A stretch of DNA of 12,614 nt, taken from Fimenecus sp052273625 (lineage in GTDB: Bacteria > Bacillota > Clostridia > Oscillospirales > Acutalibacteraceae). The stretch lies in contig DAVZHW010000048.1 of the NCBI GenBank assembly GCA_052273625.1, positions 1-12,614 on the forward strand. The letters are read 5' to 3'. Both the position numbers and the translations under genes were made by a program. Within the stretch, counting starts at the first letter, position 1. Each line of letters opens with the position of its first letter. Of the stretch, positions 1 to 5,301 are shown one piece after another. The notes below the pieces were generated by a model. That model had not been told where the DNA came from and searched no databases. It was given only the letters and a program-made list of their open reading frames with translations.

Positions 1-2
1 TT

Positions 3-182
3 ACAAAGTGCGGTATCTGTGTGCTGATGAAGGAGTTGGGGCTGTACGACCTGACGCCTGCCCTGTGCCATTTGGACTACACCATGAGCGAGGCGGGCGG
101 CGTGACCGACTTTGTGCGGCAGTATACGCTCGCCTCCGGCGGGCCGTATTGCGATTGCGGCTATAAGAAAAAGCAGATATAA
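3..182 (+). CDS. L-2-amino-thiazoline-4-carboxylic acid hydrolase family protein, C-terminal fragment
   Basis: This is the last 59 codons of a gene that begins before the window, ending at TAA 180-182. The residues run TKCGICVLMKELGLYDLTP, then ALCHLDYTMSE, then LASGGPYCDCGYKKK. The C-x-x-C near the start, the C-x-x-D-Y pattern and the closing GG-x-x-C-D-x-x-Y are what I associate with the C-terminal half of the L-2-amino-thiazoline-4-carboxylic acid hydrolase family, a small cysteine-rich cytosolic family often found beside TetR regulators in Clostridia. Most family members have only an inferred activity. About four fifths of its codons end in G or C, very unlike every other gene here, which suggests a different origin or recent transfer. 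No promoter or start is visible. Confidence 0.7.
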   Translation, partial: TKCGICVLMKELGLYDLTPALCHLDYTMSEAGGVTDFVRQYTLASGGPYCDCGYKKKQI

Positions 183-267
183 CACATTTTACACGCTGGG
201 AGACTTCGAGAAAGTGAGATAAATTTCGTTTTTTGCGAGCGGGTGCTGTTTTATTCTCACTTGCTAC

Positions 268-290
268 GAAACAGTACACTGTACTGTTTC
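268..290. repeat. perfect 10-bp inverted repeat, 3-base loop
   Basis: GAAACAGTAC at 268-277 pairs exactly with GTACTGTTTC at 281-290 around ACT. It could be a protein-binding palindrome or a hairpin in an RNA. No T-run follows, so a terminator is unlikely. It is followed after two bases by a second perfect 10-bp inverted repeat, CCAAATTCAT/ATGAATTTGG, at 293-314. Confidence 0.8.
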
Positions 291-327
291 TGCCAAATTC
301 ATAAATGAATTTGGAGCCTCGTATCTC

Positions 328-443
328 TTGTGCTTTGCACAATTCACTCCCCCGAGCAAAAGGCGAAAAGCGCCAAAAGTGGCTTGAACATTTCGTTCCT
401 TTCCCCTTTTCCCCACCAAATTTTCAATTTGTCGGGGACCCCG
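328..443 (+). repeat. copy 1 of a structured intergenic repeat
   Basis: The order of parts is: a hairpin around GCTTTGC (328-342), a C-rich stretch, GAACAT (386-391), CCCCTTTT (403-410), a hairpin with 3-base loop CAAATT-TTC-AATTTG (417-431), then GGGGACCCC (434-442). The reverse complement of 7654-7772 has the same parts in the same order with different hairpin arm sequences that still pair. This points to a related dispersed element under structural constraint. What it does is unknown. Confidence 0.45.
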
Positions 444-497
444 AATGGAATTTCGTTTTATAGCACGGCGCGCTTTAGCCACTTTATCGACAGTCTG

Positions 498-528
498 AAA
501 TATCCACCCGCATAGCGGGTGGATATTT
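498..528 (-). terminator. probable terminator of the ABC transporter operon
   Basis: A perfect 14-bp stem (498-511 with 515-528) closes on a three-base loop 17 bases beyond the stop codon of the last ABC gene. The stem core is GC-rich (CCACCCGC) and the outer arms are AATATTT-like. The T-run on the minus strand is short, so termination could be partial. It is the strongest hairpin in the 183-545 spacer. Confidence 0.65.
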
Positions 529-545
529 ATTCTATACATATAAGT

Positions 546-2273
546 TTATATAGTCCAATTTTGTGAGGCAGTTTGAAGTTCAACCATACGCCTGAACAGT
601 CCTTTTTTATTCATAAGTTCGTTTGGATTGCCGGCTTCTGTAACAGTACCGTTTGAAAGTACGATAATTTTATCGGCATTTTCAACCGTTCTCATTCTGT
701 GTGCTATGACAAGAACGGTTTTGTTCTGGATAAGCCGTGACAGTGCCGTTTGGATAAGTGTTTCGTTTTCTACATCAAGAGAAGCGGTAGCTTCGTCAAG
801 CAAAATAATCGGAGCGTTTTTGAGAAACGCACGGGCAATAGATATCCTTTGGCGTTCTCCTCCCGAAAGATTGCAGCCGTTCTCACCGATTTCGGTATGG
901 TAACCGTTGGGCATCTTATTTGCAAATTCATCGCAGTTGGCGAGTCTTGCAGCGGCAAGCACTTCTTCATCGGTTGCGCCCTTTTTTCCAAGGCGGATAT
1001 TTTCCATAATCGAAGTGTTAAAAAGTGTAACATCCTGAAAAACGATTGAATAAAGACTCAACAGGGTTTCGGGTTCAATTTGTGAAATATCTATACCGCC
1101 AACAGTAATTTTTCCGCTTGAAGCGTCCCAAAATCTTGCGGCAAGCCTTGAAACCGTGGTTTTGCCGCCGCCTGACGGACCAACCAAAGCGGTGATTTCT
1201 CCCTGCCTTGCGGCAAAACTTACATTATTGAGCACCTTGGTATCGTCATTGTACGCAAAACTTACATTGTTGAATACAACATCGTATCCGTTGTTGTTGA
1301 TTTTTGTATCGCCCGATTGAACATCATGGTCCAAAATTTCATTCATTCTGGCAACATTTGTTTTTGTGCTGATGATTGCGGCAAGATTTATTAGTGCGGC
1401 TTGCATAGGGTCATAAAGACGGGAAACAAGAAGCAAAAATACAAAGAATGTAAGTACATCAAGCTCACCTTTTACGAGTAACAACGAGCCGACGAGTGCG
1501 GTTGTTGCAATACCGAGCTTAAGCACCATTTGAGCACTTGATACAAAAATCGCTGTACCGAATTCACTTTTAAGTGCTCTGCTTTCTACCTTGTCAATCT
1601 TTTTGTCAAGTGTTGCAAGGTATCTATCCTCTGCGTTGTTCGATTTTAAGTCTGCAACGGTGTCTATGCATTCTTGAATACCGTTTGCACAGTCTATTTT
1701 TGCCTTCATTGATTTTTGACCGAGCTTTTCCTGAACCTTAGCCGATGAACCGACTATGATAAACGCAACCGGAAGCACCCAAAGAGAAGCAAGCGCCATT
1801 TTAAAATTGAAAAAGAAAAGGCTGATTGCGATGATAACCGTTGAAATAAGCGAGCCTGCAAACGGTGGAATGAAGTGCGAAAACGCTGTTTCAAGATAAG
1901 TACAGTCCGCCATAATTGTACTTGTCAAATCTGCCAAATCCTTTTTTGCGAAAAAAGAAAGCGGGATTTTACGCAACTTTTCAGCAAGAGTGAGTCTTCT
2001 TGTTCCTGTTTCAACATAAGTTGCAAGAAATGTTGAATTATATTGCCAAAGCGTTATACAAAAAATGACAAACAAACATATAATCGCTCCGCCGACAAAG
2101 AAAGTCGTATTGTTTCTTACACTTCCGTTCAATAATGCCTTAACAAATAAATATAACAAGGTTACAGGAAACATAAATGAAATATTTTGCAAGGTGCAAG
2201 CAACAACACCCTTTATTAAATCTTTTGCACCCTGTCTTGAAAGTGCGTATTTGTGCATCAATTTTTCAATCAT
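546..2273 (-). CDS. ABC transporter, fused membrane and ATP-binding domains (partner 2)
   Basis: This is a 575-residue half-transporter: an exporter-type six-helix membrane domain (about 1-310) followed by a nucleotide-binding domain. Visible motifs are Walker A GPSGGGKTT (365-373), Q-loop VFQD (about 411-414), signature LSGGE (469-473), Walker B ILLDE with D493 and E494, a standard ASLD D-loop and the switch histidine H525. All catalytic residues are present. I chose ATG 2273-2271 rather than an in-frame ATG 27 bases upstream, because GGAGG lies at the right distance and the ATG overlaps the upstream stop as ATGA. That overlap means translational coupling with the first ABC gene, so the two proteins probably form a heterodimer in the cytoplasmic membrane. 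Substrate is not determined by sequence; the neighbouring metal genes suggest a metal chelate or siderophore-like molecule. Confidence 0.9.
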   Translation of the reverse strand: MIEKLMHKYALSRQGAKDLIKGVVACTLQNISFMFPVTLLYLFVKALLNGSVRNNTTFFVGGAIICLFVIFCITLWQYNSTFLATYVETGTRRLTLAEKLRKIPLSFFAKKDLADLTSTIMADCTYLETAFSHFIPPFAGSLISTVIIAISLFFFNFKMALASLWVLPVAFIIVGSSAKVQEKLGQKSMKAKIDCANGIQECIDTVADLKSNNAEDRYLATLDKKIDKVESRALKSEFGTAIFVSSAQMVLKLGIATTALVGSLLLVKGELDVLTFFVFLLLVSRLYDPMQAALINLAAIISTKTNVARMNEILDHDVQSGDTKINNNGYDVVFNNVSFAYNDDTKVLNNVSFAARQGEITALVGPSGGGKTTVSRLAARFWDASSGKITVGGIDISQIEPETLLSLYSIVFQDVTLFNTSIMENIRLGKKGATDEEVLAAARLANCDEFANKMPNGYHTEIGENGCNLSGGERQRISIARAFLKNAPIILLDEATASLDVENETLIQTALSRLIQNKTVLVIAHRMRTVENADKIIVLSNGTVTEAGNPNELMNKKGLFRRMVELQTASQNWTI

Positions 2274-4051
2274 TTCAATTCCTCCTTTTCTACCTTCCAT
2301 TTTACGGAGGTGAGATAATTTTTAAGCATTGAGGCAAACACGCCGTTTTGACTGCAAAGTTCTTCTGTTTTACCCTGTTCTATGAGTTTGCCGTTTTGCA
2401 AAACAAAAATGCAATCCGCATTTTTAACGGTAGAAAGTCGATGAGCAATCATAATAACGGTTTTGTTTTTTGAAAGTTCATTAAGAGCTTTTTGAATTTT
2501 AACTTCATTGTCGGGGTCGGCAAAAGCTGTTGCCTCGTCAAGAATAACAATCGGTGCATTTTTAAGAATTGCTCTTGCAATGGCTACTCTTTGTGTCTCT
2601 CCTCCGGAAAGATATACACCGTTTGAACCGATAACGGTATCAACTCCGCTGTCAAACTTCTCGATAATATCCATACATTGAGCCTTTTCGAGTGCCGACA
2701 TAACCTCATCCAAATTCGCATCCGGCTTTGCAAGGCGAATATTGTCAAATATACTGCCTGTGATTAACTTACTGTCCTGGAACACATATGATACAGTGTT
2801 TGTCAAATCCTCTTTTGCGATGTTTTTAACATTAACTCCGCCTACCAAAACTTCACCGCTGTCTGCGTCAAAAAATCTTGTAATAAGGTTTGCAAGCGTT
2901 GTTTTGCCGCCTCCGGACGGGCCTACAAAGGCAACGGTTTGACCCGATTTAATATCAAGCGTAACATTATCAATCGCTTTAACCTTTCCGTCATAGCTGT
3001 AACTTACATTTTTAAGCTGAACAGACGAATCTTTCGGCTTTTGACATTTCGTTGATTTCAAAGGTTCGATATTCATTACGCTGTCGATGCGTTTAAACGA
3101 ATCTTCAACAAGCATTTTATTTTCACTTTGGAACATTACTTTTGTCATTGTAACGGTTAAAATCGGTGTGATGATTACATAAAATAAAATGTTCAAAATC
3201 AAATCGTTTGTCACTCCGCCTTTTGTAAAAATCAATCCGCCAAAAATGATAAACGCAAAAATTCCGTTAATCAAAGTTGTAAAGCAAGCCATAGGAATAC
3301 GAAGATTTTTTGTGTAATCTATAGCCCAATCGCTGTATGAATCAATGGCTTTTTTGAATTTTTTGAAGCTGAAAACACTTTGGCCGAATGCCTTTACTAC
3401 AGGAATACCTCTGACATATTCAACAGCTTCGTTTGACATATCATCAAGCGCATTTTGATATTCTGCCATTTTCTGCTGAAGCGTTTTGCCTGTCATAAAT
3501 GCCATCATAACGACAAATGACAAGACAATCGGAATAAGTGAAATTAAACCGAATCGCCAATCAAACGCAATCAGGAATATAAGCAAGCCGATAGGCGTTA
3601 CAACCGAACCAACCATATCCGGAAGCTGATGGGCAAGATATGTTTCAGTTGCTCCGGAGCAATCGTTTACAATTTTGCGCAGCTTTCCGCTTCCGAATTT
3701 TTCAATTTCGCCCAGCGGTAATTTTACAATTTTGTGCATCATCTGCTTGCGCATATTTGCCTGAACCCTGAAAGCACTTGTGTGTGAGCACATCAATGCA
3801 ACAATATAAATCAGCATTGAAAGTACGGCAAAAACCACTGCTGTTACGCCGTTTTTCACTATGCCCGTTGCATTTTCAAAATTTGGCATAACATCAAGCA
3901 CTTCTTTAATTATTTTCCATATATAATAAAACGGAAGAAGTGCAAGCACACTGCTGACTGCACTGAGCACCAAAGATATATAAGTGAAATACCTATAATT
4001 TTCGGCATAGTCCATCAGTCTTGAAAAGTTTGACTCCTTTTTTTCTTTCAA
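2270..4051 (-). CDS. ABC transporter, fused membrane and ATP-binding domains (partner 1, siderophore-transporter-like)
   Basis: This is a 593-residue half-transporter with an exporter-type membrane domain (about 1-320) and an ATPase domain. Motifs: Walker A GPSGGGKTT (377-385), Q-loop VFQD (about 423-426), signature LSGGE (481-485), Walker B VILDE with D505 and E506, switch histidine H537. Its D-loop is unusual: ATAFADPDNE instead of the usual ATASLD. I associate this form with YbtPQ/IrtAB-type proteins, which have an exporter fold but import iron-siderophores. The start is TTG at 4051-4049, supported by AGGAGGA six or seven bases upstream; the next in-frame ATG (residue 13) has no such site. 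It lies 64 bases after tetR, with a palindrome resembling a metalloregulator box in between (4078-4093). Direction of transport and substrate are inferred, not shown. Confidence 0.88.
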   Translation of the reverse strand: MKEKKESNFSRLMDYAENYRYFTYISLVLSAVSSVLALLPFYYIWKIIKEVLDVMPNFENATGIVKNGVTAVVFAVLSMLIYIVALMCSHTSAFRVQANMRKQMMHKIVKLPLGEIEKFGSGKLRKIVNDCSGATETYLAHQLPDMVGSVVTPIGLLIFLIAFDWRFGLISLIPIVLSFVVMMAFMTGKTLQQKMAEYQNALDDMSNEAVEYVRGIPVVKAFGQSVFSFKKFKKAIDSYSDWAIDYTKNLRIPMACFTTLINGIFAFIIFGGLIFTKGGVTNDLILNILFYVIITPILTVTMTKVMFQSENKMLVEDSFKRIDSVMNIEPLKSTKCQKPKDSSVQLKNVSYSYDGKVKAIDNVTLDIKSGQTVAFVGPSGGGKTTLANLITRFFDADSGEVLVGGVNVKNIAKEDLTNTVSYVFQDSKLITGSIFDNIRLAKPDANLDEVMSALEKAQCMDIIEKFDSGVDTVIGSNGVYLSGGETQRVAIARAILKNAPIVILDEATAFADPDNEVKIQKALNELSKNKTVIMIAHRLSTVKNADCIFVLQNGKLIEQGKTEELCSQNGVFASMLKNYLTSVKWKVEKEELK

Positions 4052-4077
4052 TTTAATTCCTCCTATATAAGTATTCG

Positions 4078-4093
4078 GTTAGCCGTAGCTAAC
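4078..4093. promoter_or_regulatory. palindromic operator candidate upstream of the ABC genes
   Basis: GTTAGC-CGTA-GCTAAC, a perfect 6-bp inverted repeat with a 4-base centre, sits 27 bases upstream of the TTG start of the first ABC gene. The same half-sites with the same 4-base spacing recur upstream of the fez genes (4912-4927). The half-site resembles TTAGGTTAG of DtxR/IdeR boxes. I see no strong promoter here, so it may act on a weak internal promoter or on readthrough from tetR. Confidence 0.55.
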
Positions 4094-4110
4094 TCATATC
4101 TAAAAATTAA

Positions 4111-4125
4111 AGGGATTAAATCCCT
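4111..4125 (-). terminator. weak hairpin at the end of tetR, possible attenuator
   Basis: AGGGAT and ATCCCT pair around three bases, overlapping the tetR stop codon. On the minus strand it is followed by TTAATTTTT. With only a six-pair stem it is weak and would at most reduce readthrough into the ABC genes. Confidence 0.3.
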
Positions 4126-4733
4126 AAAATTTTTGACCATCCTGCGATATAAAAGTCCTGGAATTCGCTGACATATTTTTTTGCGTTTTCTTTTTTCATA
4201 TCGTGTTCAATAAGCTCAAATATGCCCGAAAACATACCGCTGACAATCATATGGCAAACCGCTTTTTCTATGTTTGGAACATCCTTGCCCTGCGAGCGCA
4301 AAGCATCAATGAATTGATAGGTTTCTTCAACTTCAATTTCTACCATATTATGAATAAAATTTTCATATGATGTGCCTTCACTTTTGCAAATTATCAGCTT
4401 AAACTCGTCAAAGTGTTCGTAAATGTAATCAACAATTTTGTTAAGGCTTGTTCGGCTTTCAACTCCCATATGATTTGCTTTTTCTTCTTCAGGCAGTTTT
4501 TCAAAATTCTCCTGTGCAGACATAAATATGTTCATTATGGCTTTTGCGTGCTCCTCAACAAGAGCGGCAAAAAGTGCTTCTTTGCCAGAAAAATAGCCAT
4601 AAAATGCTCCTGTTGTTACACCTGCGGTTTTTACAATATTACGAAGCGACGCCGAGTTAAAATCTTTTTCCAAAAACTCTGCTTTGCCGGCAGATAATAT
4701 TTTTTTTAGAGTTGTCGATTCCTCATTAGACAT
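4116..4733 (-). CDS. TetR/AcrR-family transcriptional regulator
   Basis: This is a 205-residue protein with a typical TetR N-terminal DNA-binding domain (about 8-55): SLRNIVKTAGVTTGAFYGYF contains the helix-turn-helix and the conserved G-x-F/L-Y-x-Y-F, followed by GKEALF. The rest is an all-helical ligand-binding and dimerisation domain of normal length and no recognisable ligand motif. The ATG start has AGGTGG four bases upstream. It is the first gene of an operon with the two ABC genes. Two copies of a 15-bp palindrome overlap its own promoter, so it probably represses itself and the ABC genes and is released by the transporter's substrate or a related signal. Whether it also acts on the divergent fez genes, whose promoter is about 85 bases away, cannot be told. 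Confidence 0.9.
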   Translation of the reverse strand: MSNEESTTLKKILSAGKAEFLEKDFNSASLRNIVKTAGVTTGAFYGYFSGKEALFAALVEEHAKAIMNIFMSAQENFEKLPEEEKANHMGVESRTSLNKIVDYIYEHFDEFKLIICKSEGTSYENFIHNMVEIEVEETYQFIDALRSQGKDVPNIEKAVCHMIVSGMFSGIFELIEHDMKKENAKKYVSEFQDFYIAGWSKILGI

Positions 4734-4745
4734 TATTCCACCTCA

Positions 4746-4760
4746 TATAACACTGTTATA
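4746..4760. promoter_or_regulatory. TetR operator candidate, proximal copy
   Basis: TATAACA-C-TGTTATA is a perfect 15-bp palindrome at the predicted transcription start of tetR. It is repeated 25 bases away at 4771-4785, and both copies are followed by TTG on the plus strand. Centre-to-centre spacing of 25 places the copies about two and a half helical turns apart. Confidence 0.65.
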
Positions 4761-4768
4761 TTGCAGTT

Positions 4769-4797
4769 AGTATAACACCGTTATATTGTTCTGTCAA
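4769..4797 (-). promoter_or_regulatory. sigma-A promoter of the tetR-ABC operon, with distal TetR operator
   Basis: On the minus strand TTGACA (4797-4792) is followed by a 17-base spacer and TATACT (4774-4769), a near-consensus promoter 36 bases upstream of the tetR start codon. The second operator copy, TATAACACCGTTATA (4771-4785, one mismatch from perfect symmetry), covers the -10 and most of the spacer. Bound repressor would block polymerase, which fits autorepression. Confidence 0.75.
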
Positions 4798-4867
4798 GCG
4801 TTATAGTTTGAAATTTTCAGAAAAATAATATATTTTGTGAATTTTTGCCAAACAGCATCAAAAAATG

Positions 4868-4895
4868 TTGACATCAATAATTTTTTGAATATAAT
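4868..4895 (+). promoter_or_regulatory. sigma-A promoter of the fez genes
   Basis: TTGACA (4868-4873), a 16-base AT-rich spacer and TATAAT (4890-4895) match both consensus hexamers exactly. Initiation would fall near 4902, a few bases before the palindrome at 4908-4931. A promoter this strong implies tight repression under most conditions and heavy expression when released. Confidence 0.75.
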
Positions 4896-4907
4896 AAAAG
4901 TTAAGAA

Positions 4908-4931
4908 TTAGATTAGCAAATGCTAACCTAA
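4908..4931. promoter_or_regulatory. DtxR/IdeR-like operator candidate of the fez genes
   Basis: Arms of 11 bases (4908-4918 and 4921-4931) pair at 10 of 11 positions around AA. The core is ATTAGC-AAAT-GCTAAC, with outer TTAG and CCTAA matching the ends of the DtxR/IdeR consensus (TTAGGTTAGCCTAACCTAA), but the half-sites are further apart. It lies just after the predicted transcription start, a position where a bound repressor blocks transcription. The core recurs upstream of the ABC genes. The protein that binds is not encoded in this window. Confidence 0.6.
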
Positions 4932-4974
4932 TAAATATAACAAACTAAAGACGAATTTGAAAGGAGATTTTATT

Positions 4975-5250
4975 ATGATTAGTGAATTGGCAGCATTTGC
5001 AGGCGGTGTGTTGTTCGGCACGGCAGGAATTAAGGCTTTGGGAAGCAAAGATGCAAAAAAAGCATATGCTCACACTGCGGCTTTTGGTTTGAGAGTTAAA
5101 GACTCTGTGATGAAAACAATAACAGAGGTTAAAGAAAACGCAAACGATATTTTAGCAGAGGCTAAGGAAATCAACGAGAAAAAAGCAGCCGAGGCAGAGG
5201 AAAAAGCAGAACAAAGCGTTATTGAAAACGCAGCTGTTGCAAACGCATAA
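4975..5250 (+). CDS. fezA: small membrane-associated protein, FezA-like (ferrosome)
   Basis: This 91-residue protein begins MISELAAFAGGVLFGTAGIK, a short glycine- and alanine-rich hydrophobic segment (about 3-24). A basic stretch (GSKDAKKAYAH) follows, then a long Lys/Glu/Ala-rich region (about 45-85) that should be helical and may form a coiled coil. I take the start as ATG 4975, eight bases after AAGGAG; a TTG 18 bases upstream precedes that site and is unlikely. It is followed after 51 bases by the P1B ATPase gene under the same promoter. Small proteins of this kind next to this type of ATPase are known from ferrosome clusters: in Clostridioides difficile the membrane protein FezA and the ATPase FezB are both needed to form iron-phosphate organelles. 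The symbol rests on this context and the N-terminal segment, not on an alignment. It may also fit an uncharacterised DUF family. Confidence 0.6.
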   Translation: MISELAAFAGGVLFGTAGIKALGSKDAKKAYAHTAAFGLRVKDSVMKTITEVKENANDILAEAKEINEKKAAEAEEKAEQSVIENAAVANA

Positions 5251-5258
5251 ATTATTAA

Positions 5259-5281
5259 AAGGCTGTCTTTATGGCAGCCTT
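5259..5281 (+). terminator. hairpin with T-run between fezA and fezB, possible attenuator
   Basis: AAGGCTGTC pairs with GGCAGCCTT (one G-T pair) around a five-base loop and is followed by AAATTTTT. It lies wholly between the two genes and has the form of a moderate intrinsic terminator. Partial termination would give more of the small protein than of the ATPase; protection of the upstream mRNA end is an alternative. Confidence 0.55.
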
Positions 5282-5301
5282 AAATTTTTGAGGTATTTGG
5301 T

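Larger units (their letters stand above)
183..545. other. non-coding spacer rich in inverted repeats
   Basis: I see no convincing gene in these 363 bases: the open frames crossing them lack ribosome binding sites and read through hairpins. The stretch holds a chain of perfect inverted repeats: 268-277/281-290, 293-302/305-314, 328-333/337-342, 362-365/371-374, 417-422/426-431, 433-437/439-443 and the terminator-like stem 498-528. Several have loops of exactly three bases. The part from about 328 to 443 resembles, in opposite orientation, part of the spacer at 7654-7772. Confidence 0.7.

Noticed and set aside
264..539. Open frame of 91 codons on the minus strand in the first spacer
   Set aside because: It has no ribosome binding site, reads through several perfect hairpins and the terminator-like stem, and has no protein-like domain pattern.
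2273..2300. Earlier ATG start for the second ABC gene
   Set aside because: It lies inside the upstream gene with no ribosome site, while the ATG at 2273 has GGAGG and forms an ATGA overlap with the upstream stop.
4957..4974. TTG start giving a 97-residue FezA-like protein
   Set aside because: The AAGGAG site lies downstream of this TTG and is spaced correctly for ATG 4975.
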